A DNA stretch of 64,000 nt. Source: Scandinavium vulneris_A (GTDB lineage Bacteria > Pseudomonadota > Gammaproteobacteria > Enterobacterales > Enterobacteriaceae). Position 1 is the stretch's first letter. Each line of letters opens with the position of its first letter. Below are positions 9,064-16,460 of this stretch, piece by piece. The stretch is taken from positions 248,001 to 312,000 of the forward strand of contig JBKGRZ010000002.1 in assembly GCA_046518185.1 (NCBI GenBank), given 5' to 3'. Position numbers and translations under genes: made by a program. The notes under the pieces were generated by a model that ran no database searches, was not told the DNA's origin, and worked only from the letters and a program-made list of their open reading frames with translations.

Positions 9064-9474
9064 TTACAGTTGCGCTGGCTGTTGTAAAATCGTCCGGCGC
9101 AAATCCCGCCACTCCCCCGAATCCATGCTGTCTGCCGCCAGCCACAGGTGCGTTTTCTTACGACTACCAACCCGACGCAGGCGCAGCATCATGCCGCTAT
9201 TCAGCACCCAGGGCGTGCCGAGCAGATCCCACTCCTGGTTTTGCCAGCGCAGACGGGAATCCATCAGCAGTTTTATCTCCCCCTGACAGCTGTTAATTCT
9301 CCGCTGGCTGCGCACGCAGTCAAACACCACCAGCGACAGCAACAGGAGCCATAACGGGGTGTAGTTGAGCGGCCAGGGCATCAGCAAGATAAAACCCGCC
9401 ACCAGACCGTGGAGTAATAAAGAGACCCACTGCGCGCGCCATGAGACGCGTAAATCAGATTGCCACAGGACCAC
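9064..9474 (-). CDS. ygfX: YgfX (CptA), small inner-membrane protein paired with SdhE
   Basis: 136-residue membrane protein with two close transmembrane segments near the N-terminus (WVSLLLHGLVAGFILLMPW and LWLLLLSLVVFDCV) and a basic cytoplasmic domain. E. coli YgfX (CptA) interferes with MreB/FtsZ in overexpression studies and was proposed as a toxin with SdhE/CptB; elsewhere it is linked to flavinylation and envelope physiology. GTG 9474 matches the E. coli start and overlaps the upstream sdhE by 20 nt, implying translational coupling. Confidence 0.92.
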   Translation of the reverse strand: MVLWQSDLRVSWRAQWVSLLLHGLVAGFILLMPWPLNYTPLWLLLLSLVVFDCVRSQRRINSCQGEIKLLMDSRLRWQNQEWDLLGTPWVLNSGMMLRLRRVGSRKKTHLWLAADSMDSGEWRDLRRTILQQPAQL

Positions 9475-9721
9475 GTTCCCGATTCCGTGTTTGAATAAGT
9501 TGCACCATCCGTTGCAGTTCCGCATCCGCAGGCTTGCCGTGATTCATCAGCCAGTTAAACAGATCCGGGTCATCACTTTCCAGAAGGCGAATAAACAGCG
9601 CTTTATCGCTGTCGCTCAGCGTGTCGTACTCATACTCAAAAAACGGCATGATGGAAATATCGAGCTCGCGCATTCCCCGACGGCATGCCCAATGGATTCT
9701 GGCTTTATTGTTGATGTCCAT
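9455..9721 (-). CDS. sdhE: SdhE (YgfY/CptB), FAD assembly factor
   Basis: 88-residue helical protein that promotes covalent attachment of FAD to SdhA and FrdA. The family signature RRGMRELD is present; its RGxxE core contacts the flavoprotein subunit. Also described as the antitoxin partner CptB of YgfX. It overlaps ygfX by 20 nt and is divergent from ygfZ, whose product is in turn linked to Fe-S enzyme maturation. Confidence 0.96.
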   Translation of the reverse strand: MDINNKARIHWACRRGMRELDISIMPFFEYEYDTLSDSDKALFIRLLESDDPDLFNWLMNHGKPADAELQRMVQLIQTRNRERGPVAI

Positions 9722-9968
9722 GTTGTCCTTCCTGAATATCGATACAGAGTAGTTTAACGCGTTTTATTCACTTACTTTACAGGAATATTGTTTAATGCGG
9801 CGCGGTTTCAGAGAAATACCTCACGAACTGCAGGGTGTTACATTATTTTCCGCGCCGCGCCGTAAAACAGAATAATGGCACAAATGGGCTTCGGAAAGCG
9901 CTTGCAATGCGCAATAGCTCTTTTACCATTAGTCATTAACGTTGCGTTAAGCTATTCAGGATATGACT

Positions 9969-10952
9969 ATGGCTTTTACTCCTTTTCCTCCGCGTCAGCC
10001 CTCTTCTTCTGCACGTCTGCCGTTAACGCTGATGACCCTCGATGACTGGGCGCTGGCGACCATTACCGGCAAAGACGGCGAAAGTTATCTGCAAGGCCAG
10101 GTGACGGCGGATGTCGCGCAAATGACTGAGCACCAGCATTTACTGGTGGCGCACTGTGATGCCAAAGGCAAAATGTGGAGCAATCTGCGTCTGTTCCGCG
10201 AGCCGGAAGGTTTTGCCTGGATTGAGCGTCGTAACCTGCGCGATTTACAGCTGACCGAACTCAAAAAATACGCGGTATTCTCGAAGGTCACCATTGCCGC
10301 TGACGACACTCGTGTGCTGCTGGGCGTGGCCGGTTTCCAGGCCCGTGCCGCACTGGCGAACGTTTTTTCCACCCTGCCTGACGGCGAGAATCAGGTTGTT
10401 CGCGACGGCGACAGCGCCCTGCTGTGGCTGGAACACCCTGCCGAGCGTTTCTTACTGGTCGTCAGTGAAGAAACCGCCCAACGCGTCACCGACGCATTAC
10501 GTGGCGAAGCAGCACTGAATAACAGCCAGCAGTGGCTGGCCCTCAATATTGAGGCGGGTTTACCGGTAATCGACACCGTTAACAGCGCGCAGTTTATTCC
10601 ACAGGCGACCAATATTCAGGCACTGGGCGGCATCAGCTTTAAGAAAGGCTGCTATACCGGCCAGGAAATGGTGGCGCGCGCGAAATTCCGCGGAGCCAAC
10701 AAACGCGCGCTATGGTCGTTGGCAGGCAGTGCCAGCCGCGTACCGGAAGCGGGTGAAGACCTGGAAATGCAAATGGGTGAGAACTGGCGTCGCACCGGTA
10801 CGGTTCTGGCTGCTGTGCAGTTGGATGACGGCAGCGTGCGTGTTCAGGTGGTCATGAACAACGATATGGAGCCCGACAGCGTCTTCCGCGTGCGTGAGGA
10901 TTCCGGCTCGCTGCGCATTGAACCTCTGCCATACTCACTCGAAGACGTCTGA
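9969..10952 (+). CDS. ygfZ: YgfZ, folate-binding protein for Fe-S enzyme maturation
   Basis: About 327 residues, related to the T-protein of glycine cleavage. It carries the COG0354 signature KGCYTGQEMVARAKFRG with the conserved Cys, and binds tetrahydrofolate. It supports activity of Fe-S enzymes such as MiaB. The second ATG (9969) is preferred over 9963 because AGG lies 8 nt upstream of it and E. coli YgfZ starts MAFTPFPP. A hairpin follows the stop. Confidence 0.95.
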   Translation: MAFTPFPPRQPSSSARLPLTLMTLDDWALATITGKDGESYLQGQVTADVAQMTEHQHLLVAHCDAKGKMWSNLRLFREPEGFAWIERRNLRDLQLTELKKYAVFSKVTIAADDTRVLLGVAGFQARAALANVFSTLPDGENQVVRDGDSALLWLEHPAERFLLVVSEETAQRVTDALRGEAALNNSQQWLALNIEAGLPVIDTVNSAQFIPQATNIQALGGISFKKGCYTGQEMVARAKFRGANKRALWSLAGSASRVPEAGEDLEMQMGENWRRTGTVLAAVQLDDGSVRVQVVMNNDMEPDSVFRVREDSGSLRIEPLPYSLEDV

Positions 10953-10957
10953 CTGAC

Positions 10958-10991
10958 CTGTCGCCGGATTAATTCCCCCGGCGACAGCAAT
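10958..10991 (+). terminator. Hairpin terminator after ygfZ
   Basis: 10-bp stem CTGTCGCCGG / CCGGCGACAG (10958-10967 with 10978-10987) followed by CAATTTT. It separates ygfZ from the AraC-type gene only 68 bp downstream. Confidence 0.65.
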
Positions 10992-11020
10992 TTTATACAA
11001 AGCCAATGCGGAGGGGTGAC

Positions 11021-11845
11021 ATGAAGCTGAACATCAAAGAACAAACCCACTTCCATCGCATCGACGCTCTGGGCGGCATCGACATGCTGCAGGCGCGCTA
11101 TTACAAACAGCGTTTTGCCCGCCATGTGCATGACACCTTCTGCATTGGTGTTATCGATCAGGGTGCCCAACGCTTTTACCGTTCTGGTGCTGAACACGTT
11201 GCGCCGCGCGGCGATATCATCATCGTCAACGCGGATGACGTGCATACCGGCAGTTCTGAACTGGAGCATGGCTGGGCCTATCGCGCCATCTATCCTCACC
11301 CGGATATGCTGAACAATATTCTCCGTCAGGTGCCGGACGGTAAAGATTTTATACCGTGGTTTCCTGATGCCGTGATCCACGATCCCGGACTTTCAGAACA
11401 GCTGTTGCTGACTTTCAGCATGCTCCACAAAGAAGGCAATAACCTACTGAAAGAGACGCTGTTGCTCTCCTCTCTGACGCTGCTGAGCGTTCGCTATAGC
11501 CGCACGCGAAAGGCTCCGCTTGAGCTGCCTGCCGCCACTCAACGTATTTTGCGGGCGAAAGATTTCATCGACAGTTGCCCGGAGGAAGACCATACCCTGA
11601 CCCGCTTAGCCGAACTGGCCGGGCTCAGCCATTGGCATTTTCTCAGGCAATTCAAAGCGGTCACCGGCATGACACCGCATGCGTATCTGGTTCAGGCCCG
11701 GCTGCGTAAAGCCCGCACCCTGCTGCGCCAGGGCTTAACCATCCTCGATACCTCCATTATCTGCGGCTTCACTGACCAAAGTCATTTCCATCGCCATTTC
11801 AAAAACTCTATCGGCCTGACGCCGGGGGAATTCCTCAAGGCCTGA
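11021..11845 (+). CDS. AraC-family transcriptional regulator
   Basis: 274 residues. An N-terminal cupin-like sensor domain (about 15-140; HVHDTFCIGVIDQG, then RGDIIIVNADDVHTG) is followed by a C-terminal AraC double helix-turn-helix (about 175-274) with LAELAGLSHWHFLRQFKAVTGMTPH and the signature DTSIICGFTDQSHFHRHFK. Such proteins usually bind a small effector and activate a neighbouring operon. The ATG at 11021 has a GGAGGGG site 8 nt upstream; an ATG at 11006 does not. The same-strand azlC-azlD-desaturase genes downstream are the obvious targets (inference). It has no counterpart at this locus in E. coli K-12. Confidence 0.9.
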   Translation: MKLNIKEQTHFHRIDALGGIDMLQARYYKQRFARHVHDTFCIGVIDQGAQRFYRSGAEHVAPRGDIIIVNADDVHTGSSELEHGWAYRAIYPHPDMLNNILRQVPDGKDFIPWFPDAVIHDPGLSEQLLLTFSMLHKEGNNLLKETLLLSSLTLLSVRYSRTRKAPLELPAATQRILRAKDFIDSCPEEDHTLTRLAELAGLSHWHFLRQFKAVTGMTPHAYLVQARLRKARTLLRQGLTILDTSIICGFTDQSHFHRHFKNSIGLTPGEFLKA

Positions 11846-11850
11846 TTCTG

Positions 11851-11977
11851 TATAGCCAAAATAATTCGAGTTGCATTGAGGTAGCAAGGCAGATCATCCC
11901 GATGAGCTTACATGAGTCAGTGATTTGGGTGCGCGAACGCGACCAACAAAGATGCGGCTTGAAGTATGACGGCTATA
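11851..11977. repeat. ERIC (IRU) element
   Basis: 127-bp imperfect palindrome bounded by TATAGCC and GGCTATA. The central part (GAGCTTACATGAGTCAGTGA, with CCCGAT before and TTGGGTGCGCGAACGC after) is a diverged match to the enterobacterial repetitive intergenic consensus (CCCAGGAGCTTACATAAGTA, then AGTGACTGGGGTGAGCG). It fills most of the gap between the AraC-type gene and azlC and would be transcribed if they share a message. Confidence 0.88.
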
Positions 11978-12052
11978 AGCAAGAACGTTCAATACTCTAT
12001 CCTGTGGGTCATATAGCGTTAACGGCATGTCCTGACACCAGTTAACGTCCCC

Positions 12053-12784
12053 ATGAGAAAAGCCATTGTTGAATCCAGCTCGTATGAAGAGCTGCAAACT
12101 TCGTCGCGTTCATCGTTCATGCGTGGTGCTATTGAAATGCTACCACTCTGCGTGTCGGTTATTCCGTGGGGGATCCTCGCCGGTTCGATGGCCATTCAGG
12201 CCGGGCTGACGTTCTGGCAGAGCATCGGCATGTCCGCCATCATTTTCGCCGGTGCCGCACAGCTGGTGACGCTGGGGATGACCATGACCGGGGCCAGCGT
12301 ATTAACAATTATTGTGTCGGTGTTTTTTATAACCTCACAGCACTTTATTTATGGCCTGACGCTGCGGGAATTTGTCTCCTGCCTGAAAACCAAATTACGT
12401 CTGCCCATTGGTTTTTTACTCACCGATGAATTATTCGCCCTCAGCGAAACGAAGGATAAACGCACGGAATTAACCCCGGGTTATATGATTGGCGCCGGGC
12501 TGACGTTTTATCTTTCATGGAATATTTTCAGTTTCATGGGGATTATTATGGCCTCGTCGGTGCCGAATCTTGATGAATACCATCTGGATTATTCCATCGT
12601 CGCCACCTTTATTACCATCGTCGTGCCGATGGTGAAGAAATTGAGCACCCTGGCGGGGGTAGTGATTTCACTGGTTCTGTCGATGGTACTGAGCTACTAC
12701 CAGTTCGAAGGCGCGATTGTGCTGGCGGGTCTGGGCGGCATGTTCTGTTCGGTGGTTATCTCTGGCATCCTCAAGGAGAAGTAA
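12053..12784 (+). CDS. AzlC-family branched-chain amino acid exporter, large subunit
   Basis: 243-residue polytopic inner-membrane protein of the AzlC family (E. coli relative YgaZ, valine export with YgaH). Hydrophobic segments run through MLPLCVSVIPWGILAGSMAI, the IIFAGAAQLVTLGM block, VLTIIVSVFFITSQHFIYGL and three more near the C-terminus. AGAAQL and the FITSQHFIYGLTLRE segment are typical of the family. The ATG at 12053 has only a weak ribosome-binding site. The stop abuts the azlD start, so the two subunits are translationally coupled. Substrate unknown; efflux of an amino acid or related compound is inferred from family. Confidence 0.88.
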   Translation: MRKAIVESSSYEELQTSSRSSFMRGAIEMLPLCVSVIPWGILAGSMAIQAGLTFWQSIGMSAIIFAGAAQLVTLGMTMTGASVLTIIVSVFFITSQHFIYGLTLREFVSCLKTKLRLPIGFLLTDELFALSETKDKRTELTPGYMIGAGLTFYLSWNIFSFMGIIMASSVPNLDEYHLDYSIVATFITIVVPMVKKLSTLAGVVISLVLSMVLSYYQFEGAIVLAGLGGMFCSVVISGILKEK

Positions 12785-13099
12785 ATGAGTTGGTATTTAA
12801 TTCTGACCCTGGCCGCCATTGTTTTTTTTAATCGCTACGTTTTTCTTGAGCCTAACGTTCCGCTGAAAATACCGGGCCTGATTAATAAAGCGTTGAAATA
12901 TTCGGCACCTTGTTTGCTGACTGCTATTTGCGGCCCGATTATTTTAATGGACCACGGCGTCATTCGGGAATTCCCGCTGAATCCCTATTTTCTGGGGGCA
13001 GTCATCAGCGTGGTGATTGCGCTGGTCATCCGGAATATTGTCAGCGCGGTTTTATTGAGCCTCGCGGTGTTTTATCTCATTAACCATTTTCTTCAGTAA
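12785..13099 (+). CDS. AzlD-family small transporter subunit
   Basis: 104 residues, three to four transmembrane segments (LILTLAAIVFFNRYVF; YSAPCLLTAICGPII; FLGAVISVVIALVIRNIVSAVLLSLAVFYL). This matches the AzlD/YgaH small subunit that pairs with AzlC. Its ATG directly follows the azlC TAA, and the next gene starts 18 bp after its stop with an ACAGGAG site, indicating one operon. Confidence 0.88.
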   Translation: MSWYLILTLAAIVFFNRYVFLEPNVPLKIPGLINKALKYSAPCLLTAICGPIILMDHGVIREFPLNPYFLGAVISVVIALVIRNIVSAVLLSLAVFYLINHFLQ

Positions 13100-13117
13100 G
13101 TCTCAACAGGAGCGATT

Positions 13118-14275
13118 ATGCGTCGTCCAGTAAAAGGATATCACCAGTCAACGGAAATAAGGCGGTCATATGAAATCCTGCCTTTTCAGGGAGTATGGAC
13201 GTGGCTTACCGGAAAAGAGCTGCCAGAGCGCAAACCGTTATGGCAAAGCAATTCGACCGAAAGAGTATTGTGGTCGCTGAGCTGGGTGGTAGTGGGTGTG
13301 GCGCTAACCGCGCTGTCAGTTTTCTCCCTCCAAAATACTGTGCTGCAACTCCTGTGTTGGTTGATTGGCGCACTCTTTGCGACGTCGGGAGCACGTTACA
13401 TCGTCGCCACCATTATTCACCATGGCGTGCACGGGCATCTGTATAAATCGCAAACGGTGAATAAAGTCCTGTGCGAAATTCTGTCGACGCTGTTCATTGT
13501 TCAGCCGTATGAATCCTATCGCCAGTTTCACGTTTATGAGCATCACGGCCGCGAATTTTCGACCTTTGATGATAAAGATCTCGCCGCCATTTATCAGCTT
13601 GGCTTTACGCCGGGCAAAAAGAAATCAGCGCTGTACACCCGGCTGATCCTGACCCTGCTGAGCCCAAAATTCCATTTGGTCTTCTTCTACGGTCGGCTTA
13701 AATCCAATCTGATTGGGGTGCCGCTTTACCGGCTGATGATGACCCTGGCGTGGCTGGCGACCCTCGGCTGCGTGAGTTATTTGCTTGGCGTGGCGGGAAC
13801 GGTGTTAATCCTGGTGCTGCCTTTCGTGGTGCTGTACCAGATGGCTTCGCTGATGCACCTGATAACCGAACACGTCTGGCTGGTGCGTAAAGAGGGCGAA
13901 TCGGTCCGCGACAGCCACATCAATAACTGCCTGGCACGCTTCTGTGGGTCGGCATGCCCGCCGGATTTCAGCGTTAAGCAATGGGGCCGCTGGGGCAAAT
14001 GGGCCGCCATGCATCTGTTTGTCCACTTGCCAAGCCGGATGCTGATTGTGCAGGGGTCACTGGTGTGTCACGACTGGCATCACCGCTTCGGCAGCGTGCG
14101 CCAGTGGTACGACTACGCGCAACTGCGCGAACGCCATGCACAGAAGCTCTCTGCGGAGGAGAAGTATGACTACATCGATATCTGGGGTGTGCATAACGCG
14201 CTGGATTATGTGCTCAGTTCACTGAGCGAGGAACAAGAAGTGGAGATTGAGCATTTGGCTTATCGCCTGAATTAA
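13118..14275 (+). CDS. Membrane fatty-acid-desaturase-like di-iron enzyme, substrate unknown
   Basis: 385-residue integral membrane protein with the histidine boxes of the membrane FA-desaturase/hydroxylase superfamily: HHGVHGH at 101-107, HVYEHH at 138-143 and HDWHH at 318-322, plus H247 and H252. These normally bind two irons and activate O2 to desaturate or hydroxylate a substrate at the membrane. Hydrophobic segments lie at about 50-100, 175-190 and 205-250. Enterobacteria make unsaturated fatty acids anaerobically with FabA/FabB and rarely carry such enzymes. It is the last gene of azlC-azlD-desaturase, followed by a strong terminator. An amino-acid or small-molecule hydroxylase whose product AzlCD exports is an inference; lipid desaturation is the alternative. 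Confidence 0.82.
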   Translation: MRRPVKGYHQSTEIRRSYEILPFQGVWTWLTGKELPERKPLWQSNSTERVLWSLSWVVVGVALTALSVFSLQNTVLQLLCWLIGALFATSGARYIVATIIHHGVHGHLYKSQTVNKVLCEILSTLFIVQPYESYRQFHVYEHHGREFSTFDDKDLAAIYQLGFTPGKKKSALYTRLILTLLSPKFHLVFFYGRLKSNLIGVPLYRLMMTLAWLATLGCVSYLLGVAGTVLILVLPFVVLYQMASLMHLITEHVWLVRKEGESVRDSHINNCLARFCGSACPPDFSVKQWGRWGKWAAMHLFVHLPSRMLIVQGSLVCHDWHHRFGSVRQWYDYAQLRERHAQKLSAEEKYDYIDIWGVHNALDYVLSSLSEEQEVEIEHLAYRLN

Positions 14276-14375
14276 CCGTTAACCCTCTGTCTTAATAGTT
14301 ATTTTTAAAGAATTAATGCCTTCTGCCCGTCGGCGGTTGGCATTATCCCCTGGTGTTGTTAATGGTCATTGACCG

Positions 14376-14418
14376 CCTGATCGTTGGTCCGTATACGGCT
14401 GACGATCAGGTTTTTTTT
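14376..14418 (+). terminator. Rho-independent terminator after desaturase-like gene
   Basis: Stem CCTGATCGT / ACGATCAGG (14376-14384 with 14402-14410) followed by eight T. It ends the azlC-azlD-desaturase unit just before the convergent trhA. Confidence 0.88.
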
Positions 14419-14431
14419 CGCCTGTAATCCC

Positions 14432-15091
14432 TTACAGCTGCCCGACGTAGAGATAAATCGCCAGGAAATGGCAGACGCTGCCGCCGAGCACGAAGCCATG
14501 CCATATAGCGTGGTTATAAGGAATACGCTTACAGACGTAGAAAATCACCCCGAGGGAATAAATCACCCCGCCCGCCGCCAGCAACGTCACTCCGCCGACA
14601 GAAAGCTTCATCGCCAGTTGATACACCACAATCAGCGACAGCCAGCCCATCAGCAGATAGGTCACCAGCGACAACACCTTAAAGCGATGCGCAATCGTCA
14701 GCTTGAACAGGATCCCCAGCAGCGCCAGGCTCCAGATAACGATCATTAATCCGCGCGCCAGCGTTGAATCCAGCCCCACCAGCAAAAAAGGCGTGTAGGT
14801 CCCGGCTATCAGCAAATAGATGGCGCAGTGGTCGAATTTCTTCAGCCACAGCTTGGCCCGCTGGTGCGGCACCGCGTGATAGAGGGTAGAAGCGAGAAAC
14901 AGCAGGATCATGCTGCCGCCGTAAAGGCTGTAGCTGGTGATTGCCGTGGCGCTGGCATTGGAATCGACTGCCTGCACCAGCAGCAGTACCAGACCGACAA
15001 TGCCAAACACCAGCCCGATACCGTGGCTAATGCTGTTGGCAATTTCCTCTGCCAATGAATAACCGTGCTTAATTAATGGTTTGCTAACCAT
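14432..15091 (-). CDS. trhA: TrhA (YqfA), hemolysin III / PAQR-family membrane protein
   Basis: 219-residue seven-helix membrane protein of the hemolysin III/PAQR family, the length of E. coli YqfA. Conserved motifs are EEIANSISHGIG near the N-terminus, SLYGGSMILLFLASTLYH, FDHCAIYLLIAGTYTPF and the C-terminal NHAIWHGFVLGGSVCHF; the His and Asp residues form the predicted metal site. In E. coli the gene belongs to the FabR regulon and affects membrane energetics and lipid homeostasis. A FabR-type palindrome lies upstream. Convergent with the desaturase-like gene. Confidence 0.95.
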   Translation of the reverse strand: MVSKPLIKHGYSLAEEIANSISHGIGLVFGIVGLVLLLVQAVDSNASATAITSYSLYGGSMILLFLASTLYHAVPHQRAKLWLKKFDHCAIYLLIAGTYTPFLLVGLDSTLARGLMIVIWSLALLGILFKLTIAHRFKVLSLVTYLLMGWLSLIVVYQLAMKLSVGGVTLLAAGGVIYSLGVIFYVCKRIPYNHAIWHGFVLGGSVCHFLAIYLYVGQL

Positions 15092-15151
15092 ATGTGAACT
15101 CCGGAAGGAAAAGGACGTTAATGCTTCCCTAGCCTAACTGAGAATGATTCC

Positions 15152-15169
15152 AGTGAACACCTGTTCGCT
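15152..15169. promoter_or_regulatory. FabR-like operator upstream of trhA
   Basis: AGTGAACACCTGTTCGCT is an 18-bp near-perfect palindrome matching the FabR (YijC) site family known upstream of fabA, fabB and yqfA (AGCGTACACGTGTTCGCT type). It lies about 60 bp upstream of the trhA start. Confidence 0.8.
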
Positions 15170-15250
15170 AAAATAAAAACAAGCCAATCTATAATCACAT
15201 TACTATCATTAACTTAACGATAAATTCCGCCGTACAGATGTTTCCTAAAA

Positions 15251-15562
15251 TTAAACACGCTCAAATTCAATGACGTAAAACTGCTGCTGTCCCGGATAGA
15301 TTTCAGCGATCACCGCTTTCAGTTCAGGCAGGGTCATGTTTTCCTGATCGGCATGCTGCTGCGTCAGGGTCTCCAGGGTCACTTGCGAGGTGGCGGTCAC
15401 GCGAAGGGTACAGAAATAGCCGTCGTCCTCGAAGCGCCCAACGCGCAATACGTCCCCGGTTTTGAAGTGTGATTCACTGGCATCACGAAGAGTGATGGTT
15501 TTACGTCCGGCCAGAATGTCTTCCTGAAAGCGTTGAAAAAAAGTGATGTCGTTCGGGGCCAT
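15251..15562 (-). CDS. yqfB: YqfB, ASCH-domain N4-acetylcytidine amidohydrolase
   Basis: 103-residue ASCH-domain protein, the E. coli length. ITFFQRFQEDILAGRKTITLRD holds the conserved Lys and Thr of the ASCH active-site cleft; FKTGDVLRVGRFEDDGYFC follows. E. coli YqfB hydrolyses N4-acetylcytidine to cytidine and acetate. The ATG at 15562 is family-consistent; the frame extends upstream into the divergent regulator. The gap to that regulator is only about 32 bp. Confidence 0.93.
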   Translation of the reverse strand: MAPNDITFFQRFQEDILAGRKTITLRDASESHFKTGDVLRVGRFEDDGYFCTLRVTATSQVTLETLTQQHADQENMTLPELKAVIAEIYPGQQQFYVIEFERV

Positions 15563-15594
15563 GTTATGATTCCTGTATTGAATTTGTCTGATGA

Positions 15595-16341
15595 GTGCCT
15601 GCCAACGTGAGTCTGTTCTCCCACGCCGCCATCGCAAGTCTCAACAATCTTGAGATGATGGTCTATCAGTATGTCATTAAAAACCGTGACAAAGTCATGT
15701 ATATGACCATTCGCGAATTGGCCGACGCGGCGGGCGTGTCGACCACCACGGTACTGCGATTTTGCCGGAAGCTGAACTGCGAAGGCTATTCAGAGTTTCG
15801 CGTGCGCTTTAAGCTGTATCTGGAACAGAATGAGCCGCAGCAAAGTAATTTTGCCGCCAGTGAAATTATCAGCTTTTTCAAAAGCGTCAATAACGACGAG
15901 TTCGATAAACTGCTTGATGACGCCGTGGATATTATTTTAGCCTCGGAACGCATTATTTTTGTCGGCGCAGGTACCTCCGGGGCATTAGCTAAATATGGTG
16001 CGCGATTCTTTTCCAACGTCGGTAAATTCAGTAATCACATTGACGACCCTTATTTCCCGGTCACCAATGATATGGCCAGAAACGCGTTAGCGATTGTCCT
16101 TTCTGTCTCAGGTGAGACGGAGGAGATCCTGCGTTTCGCCGGGCAGTTCAGCCTTCACCGTTGTAAGGTGCTGTCGATTACCAGCCACGAACACTCGCGT
16201 CTGGCGAAACTGGCTGACTTTAACCTCTCCTGGCATATTTCGCCGATTCGTATCGGTGGCGTCTACGATATTACGACCCAGATCCCGGTGATTTATATTC
16301 TCGAAACCCTCGGGCGTAAACTGGCGAAAAAACTGGCGTAA
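15595..16341 (+). CDS. MurR/RpiR-family sugar-phosphate-sensing regulator
   Basis: About 248 residues: an N-terminal RpiR winged-helix (MTIRELADAAGVSTTTVLRFCRKL) and a C-terminal SIS domain (about 110-240; IIFVGAGTSGALAKYGARFF and LSVSGETEEIL) that binds a phosphosugar. The start is uncertain: GTG 15595 lacks a clear ribosome-binding site and GTG 15607 is an alternative. It lies 119 bp upstream of bglA on the same strand, so control of bglA by a beta-glucoside phosphate is likely (inference). I know of no such gene between yqfB and bglA in E. coli K-12. Confidence 0.88.
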   Translation: MPANVSLFSHAAIASLNNLEMMVYQYVIKNRDKVMYMTIRELADAAGVSTTTVLRFCRKLNCEGYSEFRVRFKLYLEQNEPQQSNFAASEIISFFKSVNNDEFDKLLDDAVDIILASERIIFVGAGTSGALAKYGARFFSNVGKFSNHIDDPYFPVTNDMARNALAIVLSVSGETEEILRFAGQFSLHRCKVLSITSHEHSRLAKLADFNLSWHISPIRIGGVYDITTQIPVIYILETLGRKLAKKLA

Positions 16342-16460
16342 AAAAACAGGCTGTTTTTCCGATGTAACAAATTACCCTTAGGTGATTTTGTTATATCGTG
16401 ACATTTATTTCCCCTTTGTTAGACTCGATCCCAATCAGCAATATCATGGGAACGAACACG

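Noticed and set aside
9064..9721. ygfX/sdhE as a new toxin-antitoxin system
   Set aside because: The pair is known and conserved (CptA/CptB); the SdhE role in flavinylation is well established, so it is not novel here.
12053..12784. AzlC as YgaZ of the E. coli valine exporter
   Set aside because: Same family, but the locus and partners differ; a ygaZH pair may exist elsewhere in the genome, so the symbol was withheld.
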